DNA of 22,457 nucleotides from Saccoglossus kowalevskii (taxonomy: Eukaryota; Hemichordata; Enteropneusta; Harrimaniidae), in assembly GCF_000003605.2 (NCBI RefSeq), contig NW_003118942.1, positions 24,540-46,996 of the forward strand, read 5' to 3'. The notes below the pieces were generated by a model that made no database searches, was not told where the DNA came from, and saw nothing but the letters and a program-made list of their open reading frames with translations. Of the stretch, positions 1 to 11,304 are shown one piece after another; positions within the stretch are counted from its first letter, which is position 1, and the number at the start of each line of letters is the position of its first letter. The position numbers and the translations under genes were made by a program.

Positions 1-278
1 TCTGTGACGGTGGTTGTCCCTGTGTTAGTGGTTGTCCCTGTGATGGTGGTTGTCCCTGTGATAGTGGTTGTCTTTGTGATGGTGGTTGTCCCTGTGATGG
101 TGGTTGTCCTCAAAATGGTGGTTGTTTCTGTGATAGTGGTTGTCCATGTGATGGTGGTTGTCCTCATAATGGTGGTTGTATCTGTGATAGTGGTTGTCTC
201 TGTGGCGATGGTTTTTCTTGTGATGGTGCTTGCTCATTGTGATGATGGTTGTCCTCACGATGGTGGTTGTCCCAGGGA
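1..278. repeat. 18-bp minisatellite, truncated by left window edge
   Basis: Diverged tandem copies of an 18-bp unit of the form GTGATGGTGGTTGTCCCT fill the first ~278 bases. Substitutions fall mainly in the ATGGTG/ATAGTG and CCT/TCT/CTC positions, and order decays at the right end. Because 18 is a multiple of three, both strands stay open. The + frame reads as a VVVPVM-type repeat and the - frame as a His/Asp/Asn repeat (DNHHHRD-like). I take these as by-products of the repeat and not genes. The true left boundary lies outside the window. Confidence 0.9.
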
Positions 279-280
279 TG

Positions 281-310
281 CTATTCTATTCTATTCTTTT
301 CTATTCTATT
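281..310. repeat. CTATT pentanucleotide microsatellite
   Basis: Six CTATT-type pentamers, one of them altered to CTTTT, directly follow the minisatellite. A run of the complementary pentamer (AATAG) occurs at 12039-12059. Such pentamer tails sometimes mark the 3' ends of non-LTR retroelements, but I see no element body beside this one. Confidence 0.75.
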
Positions 311-1604
311 AATTACATAGGACCACCTATGAATACTACTAGTGTAAGTGGATCCCATCTATCAGCCGTATAAGTCACCTTAGGTGCTGATTTTTCTGAC
401 ATTGGAATTGCTTGGCTTCCTGTCTAATATCAAAGTTGCTCTACATTATCAGACTTGTTACCAAGGTAACTAATACTCCTTCATGCCAAACAGCTACTTA
501 AATCAACATACAATTGTGTAGTGGAGTAACCAAAGAAACTCAGTGTCAGACCATTTGTTTATTTGTAAAAACATGTATAAGATTTAACAAAAACAGCATT
601 TCTACAAATTACTCAAACTCAAAAGAAGCTTATATTTTGTTTATATATTGCTGGCAGGTGGCAATTTCTGGTGTCCCCGTTCTCTTGATGCTCTTTTCTG
701 TAAGTTATTAACTAGCATTCTTGATAATCTCACCACATTCTAGTGTTGCAGCTGAAACCATATACACTTCAATCTTTCTAAAATGTGCTCTTTGCTTGGA
801 CAGTTAAATGCAAGTTTGAAAGCACAGCACAATAAATATTTTTGTAGCATGACTGGTGGCTACATCAGTAAATACACCCTCTCAATTTAGTAATACTAAC
901 CCACAGGGAGTAATTATTCAATTTTCCTAGTGTCTTCCTGCAGGAACTGTGGGCATAATGACATAACTCCCTTTGCTGATAACCTTTTCACTGGAATTCA
1001 GACTTTGTTTACATGGCATTGTTTTAACCAATCTGTTCTGATTGAAACTCAATTTAAGTGTTGAAAAACAGCTTGCTTTGCTATTTAACAATTGATTCCT
1101 TGTTTTTTATTCTCTTATAAGTCAAGATGAAAAGAATATTGAATAATTTAGTTTCCGGAATGATTACAGTTCAGGTTTGAAAATCAAGAGAAATGTCGCA
1201 TTTATCATGGGCATGCTTGGCTGAGAAAAATATTATGAGCATATCGGGAAAAATATTTCAAAAGCCAGACTGACAAATGATGTAAACCAAACTGAGGGTT
1301 ATCAGTCAATATACAGGGTAACAATTGATTATAGGCAGAAAACAAACCATGCTTATAGCATGGTATACTTTGTGAGGAACCACAGCAAAATACATGTATC
1401 AAAGGTTTTATTCAGTGTAACTTATGAACGCTGTCATTTTTAAAATTTCACTTTTGATAGTGGTTTCAATTGAATTAGTCGACGTTACAATTTTAAGATA
1501 GTGGGATAGTCACAGTGACTTTTGTCATGTTTCATCTTCATGAAATGTTATCTCCTCAAACTATCATCTTGAATAGAAGAATTAATGAAAACAAAGCACA
1601 TTGA

Positions 1605-1642
1605 CCAATCAGTGGATAATATCTATTGATATATCCAATCAG
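1605..1642 (+). promoter_or_regulatory. Pair of CCAATCAG (NF-Y-type) sites, 30 bp apart
   Basis: CCAATCAG occurs at 1605-1612 and again at 1635-1642, in the same orientation and exactly 30 bp apart. The motif matches the classic NF-Y (CCAAT-box) consensus. A spacing of roughly three helical turns is typical of paired NF-Y sites. Function is inference; no TATA box or gene start is evident beside them. Confidence 0.3.
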
Positions 1643-1830
1643 AGTAGACGTTACAAACCACCTGACAATTACAGGCTATGTGATTTATAGGCTAAAACAG
1701 GACTTGCTTGTTTATTCATCATAAAATACAGAAATGCTCCATAGAACTTTTCATAATGTCATACAAATATTACTGTCCAGAATATTTTCTTTTACAGTTA
1801 GTAATACCTACTCACAGGTAACTAACTAAT

Positions 1831-1959
1831 AGTCTTCAGATCCTACCCAATATATTGTGAGTCAGCCATCAGCAGCAGCTATGCAGGCTGAAGTTCAAGT
1901 CCATTGTGGCGGTGCGTGGTCGGCTTTGAACTTGACACCAGCAGCTGCCAATAGTTGAT
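1831..1959. other. GC-richer block with imperfect stem-loop and short open frame
   Basis: This block stands out from its AT-rich surroundings. Bases 1875-1902 and 1922-1948 form an imperfect inverted repeat whose core is AAGTTCAA/TTGAACTT, around a GC-rich loop at 1903-1921. On the + strand a frame is open from a TAG at 1830-1832 to TGA at 1957-1959. It includes ATG at 1881 and reads protein-like (for example TQYIVSQPSAAAM). It is only about 41 codons, so it could be a lone exon, an exon relic or chance. It is not assigned to the zinc-finger gene. Confidence 0.35.
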
Positions 1960-4804
1960 TCATTTCTATGGAGTGGGACCATGTTAAGAATAGGATACTT
2001 ATAAATAAAACCACTTCAAAATTTTCAAAATTAGTAGACTTTTGAAACAGTTTTTATCACAATTGGAAATGAAGACTTTCTTTTAATCCTAAAGCCAATT
2101 GCTCAGTGGATTCGCCGGTTAAAAATTGAAGATTTCTGAATGTATTTTTATTTATTTTTTAATTTTGAAGTAATGAATTTCACAGTTTTACTAATGGTTT
2201 TACTCTCTTGGGAACAATCCTGAATCAACAATGTAGTATTTGTTGAAGGTAAAGTAATATAGAAGCACAAAAACTTGATTAAAAATAATGAAATTTATTA
2301 ATACAAAATAATGCTGAAAAATCTGCTTGCTTGGGTCTGGCCTAATCACATACATTGTTACTATGATATTGAACTCAAGGGAGAACTTGATGGGATGCTC
2401 TTGTAAACATCAACAACAGATTTTGATGATAACACACCTGTGGATGGATTTATGGCGGCTACATCTGCCAACTTTTATTAAACTTAATAAATCAAACTTG
2501 CCATCATAAATACATCTTCAGGTTGTAAAAGTCATTGCTAATCGTTTTTCTCAAGGTAAATTACATTCCCGAATCACTTGGCATACTCATAGCAACTCAG
2601 ACATTTTGAGACTTGCATATCTTGGTTTTCAGTTTTTTTTAAATGTCTGGGTTATCAGTTTGGATTGAACTGCCTTGAAACTGAGTAATTTTACACTTTG
2701 ACTTGGATGTAAGTAACAACTAGGGTGGCAGTGAGAATTTTATGAGATAGGATGTTACCATAAAAAAACTGACAGGTAAATCTGTCAAGAACATGCAGTA
2801 AACTTACTTTTAGCAGTCAATATTTTTTGTCATAAATTATTACAAATGACTTCTGGGTTTTTGCATTTTTTTATTTCACATTTATTTATAATCCTGTCAA
2901 CCCATGTCTTGAGTCAATACTGGATGATGATTGAGTCCCAATTATAACTTTTCTTTTTCTAAATTCCACACTTTCAATATTTTTTGTCTGCTTCTTTTTC
3001 TGAGTTAGTTTTCAATTATTATTATATAGTGTGTGATGACCAGTCAGGTAATTGAATGTCACCTCCAAAAACTTATGTATATCTTTGTTTCAAGTGCTGA
3101 TCTCACTTATGAAACTGTATACAGTAAAATTAAACAAGACCATGGATATTGTTATTCTAACAGCAGTTTACAATGCTGCAATTAAATCAGTTCCCAAAGT
3201 ATGCATGAACTGACATTCCAGGAATTAAGAAAAACATAGCATTGGAAAGTGATCTTGGGAGAAAGAGAAAAACGGCATTCACTCTCCACATCGGTGCCAT
3301 TCTTTCACGTACACAGGTCACCAGTGATTGACCAGTCTTGCTTTCAGTCTTGTTATAATTCAATTTTAATGATATGCTGCTTGCTTTGGTGTACACCTTT
3401 CCATTCCTCCCCAACACTCTGCATTGGATATCTCATGTGTAGGTGTTTGAATATTCCAATGCCATGGCCAAAATGTTCATGGTCAAAATTTCTGCCACTC
3501 AGTCAGTAACATTCAGGCTTTGTGACAACTTAATCCAAATCAATGATGGTTCCAATGAGTATTACCACAGGATTGTTAGCAAACTTGCACTACAAAAATT
3601 TAAATTCTTTTAATAATTTACTTATATTTGAAAGTTGGTTAATACATAACCTCAGTACATAACATATCAAGGTACTTATTTTTGGGTAACTTTTTTAATT
3701 TTTGGTCAAAAAAATGATGAAAATAATAATAATTTTCCTTTTCTCAGTCATGTAGTCAACAGTGTACTCATAATAAATATCCATTGCATACTAGTATATG
3801 AATGCATATACTTTAATAATTTTTTTACTGTAAATCTCCTATTCAAACAAACAAATCAGGACAATATGTTTACCAGTAACAAAAAGCATTGCTTTATTAA
3901 AAATATATATTTGATTATATTTCATATATTTTGTGTGTCACAACTGTATTGTTTTAATTTATAGCTCCAGAGTTTGACTCAGAGTTAGTTTCTATGGTAC
4001 CCCTAAATTGTATGCTATTGTTGTTCATGTGAAAAAAGTTATCCTCATTTGAAACTAAACACAGAGCTAACATGCCAACATTGTGTGTGAGTTAAAAGAA
4101 ATCTCTGCAAAGTTCTATTGGTGTCAGTGTATGTGCAGTATTCCCACAATTCAGTTGTCATGAAGTGTCCTCTATTAAGCTCAAACAATGGAAAATGCCA
4201 TGTTAAAACTTTACTTTAACTTTGTTAAAATGTGAATCTAATTTCTAAATTTTCATTTCACTTTGTTATCATGTGGCAGTATATTACAATTTAAATAAAG
4301 ACTATTGTCTTTTTTTTAAGTCCCTAATACTTTCCATGCAATTATGCACAGAAGTCAGTTTTAAACTGTGCTCTGATAAAGATTGTTTGCATTCTAGCTT
4401 AGCTCTGTATTTTGCAGGACAATGTGTGAGCAAAGCTTAGGAAACTAGGACATGTAATCCTTTCAAAAGAGTGTTACATATAGATCTGATAGGCCATCAA
4501 AACATTGCTATAGGCACACCTATTCAGCTACTCTGTCTGTTCTTTTTTGTTATGTAAGGGACTAATTATAAGACTCTTTCTGTCTCCTGCCAGCAACAAT
4601 GTTTTTCTTTCGTTTTTTAAGTGATTTTATCTAACACTATTCCTCGTCGTCAGTGCTCTGCACAGTCCTTCCATGGCCCAACCTAATCATATGCAGTCAC
4701 CACTTCAACCAACATTGAGTTGACACGCCACCCCTCCCAGGAAATCACTATAACTATCAGCCTGCCATCCTTAGGCTACCTGTCTTTGGCACTCGCTATG
4801 TTTT

Positions 4805-4812
4805 TATATAAG
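4805..4812 (+). promoter_or_regulatory. TATA-box-like motif (TATATAAG)
   Basis: TATATAAG matches the TATAWAAR consensus. It lies about 740 bp upstream of the candidate first coding exon, with a CACCC/CTCCC stretch about 75 bp before it. In AT-rich DNA such a match can easily occur by chance. If real, it would imply a long 5' UTR or an upstream non-coding exon. Confidence 0.2.
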
Positions 4813-5375
4813 AGGATGCCATCTATAGATATTTGTGAGGGGGGACTAGGTGAAATACAATTATTAATTTTCATCCGGTGTTTGACAAGTTGGAGTCTTC
4901 GTATCAATATGTTGAAATGATAAAATCAGTTAAAAGTGCATGCAAGATAAGAAATGTAATTACAGGCTTTGCCCCTCCCACCTATTTCCCAAATGGTTCG
5001 TTCCATTCTCTCAACTTTGTTGTAGTGGGTTGAACTTGTGTTTACTCCTTTCCTTTTCTAAGCATACTTGAGGGAATCAAAGGGTGACTAAAGTTGGTTG
5101 CTGAACGCTGTACCATGCACGGTGTCGAGTACGAGTAAACTCTCTTTTTTTTTAAAACACTGACTAGCTGCTGGGATGGATGTGCAAACACTGTTTCATT
5201 TCAAAGATTTGTTTATCCAGTGACTAAGTTGTATTAACATGATTAAAGACTGACTATTCAAATGTAAATCCACTGACTTTGTTTTACATCCATAGTGTTG
5301 ACTTGCCTGGCCCTACCCAATAGTATCACCATTACAGTGTCATTCTTTAATGAGATGCATTTGTAAGCCAGTCTG

Positions 5376-5389
5376 TGATTGGTCAATCA
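5376..5389. promoter_or_regulatory. Inverted CCAAT palindrome upstream of candidate start
   Basis: TGATTGGTCAATCA has perfect 6-bp arms around GT. It contains an inverted CCAAT box (ATTGG within TGATTGG, the NF-Y-preferred flank). It is about 156 bp upstream of the candidate ATG at 5545, a plausible distance for a proximal promoter element. PBX/TALE proteins also recognise TGATTG-type cores, so the identity of any binder is open. Confidence 0.3.
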
Positions 5390-5544
5390 TAATCATACTC
5401 CTCCCAACCACTAGTAGTGAGAAATGGATTTTTAATTATTGTTTTGAGATGGGGATCTATTATGAGTAGGTGCAGGGCTGACTGGCAGTGTTGAAACTGT
5501 AGCTTCACATAGTAGTACAGACATAAGACAGTGTAACAGTCAAG

Positions 5545-5641
5545 ATGGAAGGTTCTCCAGTCTCAATGTATTACGGTTGGCAATTTTACTTGTCCGCTTG
5601 CAGGGATTCAAATTGGTGTTTCTGGCCTAAAGCTGCCACAG
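5545..5641 (+). CDS. osr: Candidate first coding exon of the Osr gene
   Basis: Exon 2 has no suitable ATG at its 5' end and needs an upstream exon ending one base into a codon. This segment fits. An in-frame TAA at 5524 is followed by ATG at 5545 in strong context (AAGATGG), then 32 codons and a single G at the consensus donor CAG|GTATGA. Joined to 15540, the split codon is GCT (Ala33). The peptide begins MEGSPVSMYYGW and ends NWCFWPKAAT. It is unusually rich in aromatic residues and resembles no Osr N-terminus I know. A good acceptor (CCGCTTGCAG, ending 5603) inside it allows a second reading, a 38-nt exon at 5604-5641 in the same frame with the start further upstream. I matched phase and splice sites only; there is no transcript evidence. 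Confidence 0.45.
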
Positions 5642-8600
5642 GTATGACTGTTAAGGGTTGTTTTTTTTAAACGCATCAAACTTTTTTATTTCCCAGTATT
5701 TTAACCAAGCATGTGGTGGTTTGTTCCTTAACCATCAGTTGGGTGAAGTTCATCTTAATTTGCCCTGTGTTAAATTTCATTGTACTTGCACCTTGGGCTG
5801 CTGCCGTAGAATCTGTTGTAACATTGACTATCAACGAATGAGTTTCTCTGAGTTGCCGTATACTAAACAGGTTCACTGTTTTTGTCTCATTTCACCAACC
5901 ATCATTAACAATAACTGTTTTCTAAAATGTTATCTACATGCTAAAATAATAGAGAAAATCCTAGTGCCGTTAAATAGACTATAAAGCAGAGAACGGTGTG
6001 TGTGGTAGTGATCTGATCCGCTGCTCGCTAACTTCCCACAAATATCACTGATATGCTTCTGTGCTGGTTACCACCATGCTGCTTCTACTCCAACATACTT
6101 TACTATTTGATTCATTATCAACAATGTTGTAAACTAAGTAATTTCAATCGTATCTTTTTTAACAAAAATGAATTCATTTTAATAAGTTGAAGTTTCATTA
6201 ATGTTTTTTGTTTTGAGGATCAGTTTCAGTTGTCTCAAATGCATGCTATCCCTGTAAATATGATTTGCCATTGCCATAGATTTTTGCAACTCAATCATAA
6301 AGTCATGTGACTTTAAACCGATAACAAGTTTTAAATTTCACTGCTTTAAATTATGTTTTTCAGAACTCAAATATTTCATCACATATTTTGTGATTGGTTT
6401 ACAGTTTTTTTTAAACTTTTGTGCATGTCAAATGACGCTCAGTAAAACTAGTATAGTTGTAGACTTTCTTTGTCTTGTTTTCTGACCTCGCGTCTTGAAT
6501 TCAGTTAATTTTAAAACATGATTTATAGTCATAAATTAAAATAAAATTTTGCCAAGAAGAGGAAGATTTTTTTAGATTTCTGTAAGCTGAATGAATCGGT
6601 GTTATACACTATATGCTACCATGAAACTAGTTCTATGACGCTACACACACTGGTGTTAGCTTATATGTTATATGCTACACACCTAGGTATACCACACACA
6701 TTGCAATGTTCACACCTACTTAATATGTTTTAAACTTTATTTTATAACTTAGTTTATTGATAGCAATTAGGGTTAATTATACTAAATGTAGAAATCGACT
6801 AAACTGCTTATTGCGATAATCAACGAGACAGTTTAGAAGTATACTGCTGTACAATGATTAGGGATGAAAAAATTTCATTCAAAATTAGTTTTCACATCAA
6901 AACTAAACAACAGAATTGTCCTTAATCATCATATAATTTTTTTTTAAATTTAAAAGTAAGTTTAATAACATGTAAATGTGATGAGACTGTTGCTATATGT
7001 TCACTTCATCTCATTATAGTAGCGTAATTAATTCTGTTAAGTATCTAGATAAGTTCAGTGTTTATGGTATTTATTCATCTCTATGAATTCAAGATGTTAC
7101 CCAGGAAGACTTGTAGATGTGTGTAGGCATTGTCTTTGATCTTAGTTTGTCGGCTCTGTTAGAAGGCCATCTCACTGTTTGCTGCAATGTAGTAGTTCCA
7201 ACAGTGGCTCATATTTTTAGTGTCTAGCATCATTATAAAATGTTTTACATTCATTGCTCTATGGTATGAAACTTGTTAAGCCCTATTTAAATGCCATCCC
7301 CCCAAATGTTTCCATTATCAAAACTTTTCTCTAACTTCAGCATAAATGTTGATCCAAAAAGACAGGATAAAAAAAGTCTGTAAGTTTTGATCAAATTTTT
7401 AACAACAATTTTGATGGGCTATTTTTTTTCTATTCAATTTTCTTTGGCACTAAATCCCTAAAATGTATGAATTATTTTAAAATACAAGAATAGTCAAAGA
7501 TTTTAGGTTAAATTATCAAAACAATAAATTTTAGCATGATTTGATTTGTGTTCAACACACATTCAAATAATTCTTCAAAAAAAAATTTTCCCTTTTTGGG
7601 GAAGAACTTGTAATTTGTTTCTAACCGAGTTCATCATTTTAAATACTGTTTCTTTGCTACTGATGTTATTTCAGTTTAATATTTCTGTTTGTTTCGATAA
7701 ACATATTTTACTAATCCCAATGCTAGCAGCTTAGCTTCATCCAATACTTACGCAGCCAGTGAAATAACAAAACATATAAGTTAAATTATCAGTAAAAACC
7801 TGCAAGGGCAGCACCGGTAGTAAGAAAGCAGTCGTATATATACAATCCATCACTACAAGCTACTGGGCATGTATCTGTACAGGCAATAATGTTGTTATTT
7901 TAAAACTGACCCACTTTAACAAACAGTTTATAGAACAACTTAAGTTGCTGTAAACCTTTTTATTGCACATATTTCTTCCTCGACAGCGCATAGTACGGTT
8001 TGCTTATAGAAACTTATAATTGGATATAGCTGCAGTTCTAATAGTGAAGTTGTCTTGGACATGTAGAATAAAAATACAAATACAATGAAATAACTTATTC
8101 AGCTGTAAATTTATTTTGAATATGTTTTTTGTTTTATGCAACAGTGACTTAGAACAAAAATATTGAAAAAAAGTAGTTAACAATTACAGTTTCAGTTCCC
8201 CAGAATATAGCAAATATAAAGTAGTTTCTGACAGAAGGTACATGTACATGGTCAAAGTAAAAATGTTATATAATACTGTATGATTTTACAATTTGATGTG
8301 TCTGGTACATTCTTGCAGTTGAATTTTTGTGAAACACCAATGAAAAAGAGTAACATTGTTCGCAACTCTGAAAGACTAATGGCTGATAATGAACAAAATT
8401 ATGTTTCCGCTTAAAATACCTAAAATGTCAAACAGATTTAAATTACTCAAATTTCAATTATCCCCAGAAAGTTATGTACTTTGTGAGAAAAGAAGGATTA
8501 GTGATCAAGTAGCAAGTGAAGGCGTTAAACAGCATGGTGTCTTGGTTTTAGGTGACACTTCTTTCTCTGTGCAGTAGCTGGCATTATGTAGACAATCTTG

Positions 8601-10159
8601 CTGTCAGATCAGGGATTAGACAGAATTATATTCACACAGTAGTTGACTGGGAAAAAAGTCTGGTAAATCTTTATTTTCACTTGTTCTGTTAAAAAAATGA
8701 ATCAATGAAAATAAACTCTGGGAAAAATACTGTTTTTTTTCCTCTATTCTACATTTCAACTCAGTGAAATAAAAATACAAAACAGTTAAAATATCTTTTC
8801 AATGAAAGTCAATTCTAGCTAAAATAAAGTACCTATAAAGTGTTACTCACTATAACTAGCACTCCAGGTAGTATAAGATAAGTATAAGTAGTTTATTCAC
8901 CACTAGTTTCATTGCAGTCCATTTATTTAGGGCAATCGTTATGTATGTGGTCAACTCTCGTTTAATTTTTGTACAAGATTTTAAAGTTAAGGACCATGAT
9001 GTCTTGCCTAAAGTTTTCATATGTTTCCAATTTTCGTTGTTTTCCCTTCACTTAAAAATGTGATTATACCGGTAACCTTACCATTTGTTTCTTGTAAATT
9101 GACATCTAAAAAAAAAATCGCCACACTTCTCAATTTGAAATGAAACATTTAGCACTAGATTTCTGGCAATTTTTCCTCTAGTTGTATCAAAAAAAAGAAT
9201 GAATATATTGGTGTTTTGTGAAAGTGTTTTGATTTGAGTTGTGAAAAGTGAAAACTTCTATATGAATGAAGATGGTGGATGCAGTGATATCAGGTTGGCC
9301 TGACAACTGAAAATATTCATTGGAGTTTGCAAACACTGCTGCATTGGTTTTCAGCAATTTGACCTCTGTCTGAGTGATGAAGACAAAAGAGTGTAAAATC
9401 CTGAGTCAAAGTCAAAGTTTGAACACTGATTACATTGTCATATTACTGGATAGAAACAAAAAGTTGTGCAGTATCCGACTCAGTAAACTCTGCATAACTG
9501 ATTAAAAACTTTAACAAAATAGTTTACTTTGAACTTGCATAGAAATCCATTTAACACTGTGTGTTTAGGCATAGATAGTGTATGCTGAATATGGTTTAAG
9601 CTTAATCACAGCAGCTTTAGCTTTCTATCCACTGCACAGGAGCACTTACCAGCTGTCAAAATCACTTATTGCTATTACTGTATTAAGTTGAACAAAGTAG
9701 CCTTAGAAGATTGTTCAGATGGAGATGGAATTACTAAACAGGGCTGCATTGGAAGAGTGTCTTCTGTCACTAATAATAACACATTACCAACCTGTTTATA
9801 AAATAAGGTTTTATGTTGCTTGAGTCCAGGCACCCACATACTCCTACTACCTTACTGGAGTAGATTTCAACTCAGGAATTCTTTTATCACATGTCAGACA
9901 CAGGAAAGAAATGTCTGCTTGGTTTGTTTATGGTGTGAGAAATAAGAAGTGGTTTAAAAATGAGGAAAATTATCTAATCAAAGGAGAAATGTTCTGCTTT
10001 TTCAGACATTCCCAATTGCGTGAGATCTAAGTATGAAATGTTAATTGATTTGAACTATTGAAGAAAAAAAGATAAACTGTCCTGTTAGTTGAGAACATAG
10101 ATTCTGGTGCACAGTCAAGTTGAGTGGCGCTAGTTGATTATGGTCAACAGGAACAGTAG

Positions 10160-10620
10160 TGATTTATTTTGTTCCATGTGGACAGGCGGTGTATGTCAAT
10201 TACTATATGTTTTATTGAGCTTTTCACCCAATACAAAGTGATCCATTTGGGCTGCTCCACCCTTTCTGTGCTTTTAAACATGTTTAGTCCTCCTTGTGCA
10301 GCGTCACTCTTCAGTCACAAAGACAGCCACTTGTGTTGCGTACTTCATGTCATACTCTCAACTCGTATTCAAACATCATTTACATACGCTCCCACGTTTG
10401 ACTGAACGGGGGTGGATGGATTGTTATTTGTCATCTCAATCAATCAGGTGATTGGATCCATTTCTTGGGCAAGTGCAAAGGCAGCACTAGCCATCTCTCA
10501 GTGTCATTGTCACAGCGGGTTGGCGTTGTCATGTTTTCTTCCATTTGCAAATATCCCTACAAGGCACACTTCTCATGACCTTTTACCTACTGCCTATATT
10601 TTGAACCTAATGTAAACATG
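10160..10620. promoter_or_regulatory. AT-poorer intronic block, candidate cis-regulatory element
   Basis: Base composition is visibly less AT-rich than the surrounding intron and CpGs are clustered. Around 10436-10457 the sequence reads CAATCAATCAGGTGATTGG. It combines TGATTG-type (TALE/CCAAT) half-sites facing each other across an E-box-like CAGGTG. ATTTGCAAAT, a POU-octamer-like site, lies near 10542. Two adjacent frames of 78 and 67 codons cross it, but the second is separated by a stop and neither resembles a known domain. Enhancer function is inference from composition and motifs. Confidence 0.25.
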
Positions 10621-11304
10621 TAAACAACACTTGCCAAATCTCCCATATTTGTTGTTAGAGGTCCTACTTGTCTGTTTAGTTTAGTACAAGTATATATACT
10701 GAATACTGTATTATGTGACTGCAATATTCTCTTATAGTTAGACTCATCTGTACTGGTCACAATTAATTGACCTATGACCTCTAAGAAGATGCAATATAGT
10801 ATTATAAATTGATTTTGTGTGCTTTATAATAGTATGTCAAATATTCTTACTGTGGTCTCAATTAGTCCTTATGTCGTGTTATTAAATGTGTCCTGTGTGT
10901 ACAGATGGTCCCGGATTAATTCATATATTCTGTGTCATAGATTTTTTACGAGGTATGGTATTCTCAATGAATTGAAACAGAAAAATATGAACAGTACTAT
11001 GCATTTAGTTGAATTTATATATACATTTTTCTGTTGGCAAAGCAGAGGTATATACAAGTGCTTTGGGTAGGCTCTATGGTATTATTATCTGAGACCAAAT
11101 TTAAGACTTTTCAATTTCATATTTAAAAAAAAATAACAAAAAAATCATAGTGAAATATAACTGCATTTTGCCAATTCTATGGATACAGTGTATGTAAAGT
11201 ATGAAGGTTTCTGTCATCAAGTATGAAGTATTGCATTTACTATGTGTGTCAAGTCACTGTGCAGTCACTGTACATACCGTGTTCGTGACAGAAACAATGA
11301 GTAC

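Larger units (their letters stand above)
311..5544. other. Upstream non-coding region, no convincing gene
   Basis: This is about 5.2 kb of AT-rich sequence with frequent stops in all frames. The open frames here are under about 90 codons. None has recognisable domain content, and several begin at TTG, not ATG. Local items listed separately are a CCAAT pair near 1605-1642, a GC-richer stem-loop block at 1831-1959, a TATA-like motif at 4805 and an inverted CCAAT palindrome at 5376. CpG-bearing, less AT-rich sequence becomes commoner from about 4650 to 5640. This fits a promoter/5' region for the zinc-finger gene, but no transcript start can be fixed from sequence alone. Confidence 0.6.

Noticed and set aside
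4-312. 102-codon Val-rich frame and the opposite-strand His-rich frame (25-258)
   Set aside because: Both are direct translations of the 18-bp minisatellite.
1891-1902. tRNA B-box-like AGTTCAAGTCC suggesting a tRNA or SINE head
   Set aside because: There is no matching A box, acceptor stem or cloverleaf around it.
5658-5984. 108-codon Cys-rich frame
   Set aside because: It starts at TTG, lies just after the exon 1 donor and shows no domain; taken as chance.
9262-9293. Alternative first exon near ATGAATGAAGATGG with a GTTGGC donor
   Set aside because: One ATG does give phase 1, but the donor is poor and no coding character is visible. The 5545 exon fits better.
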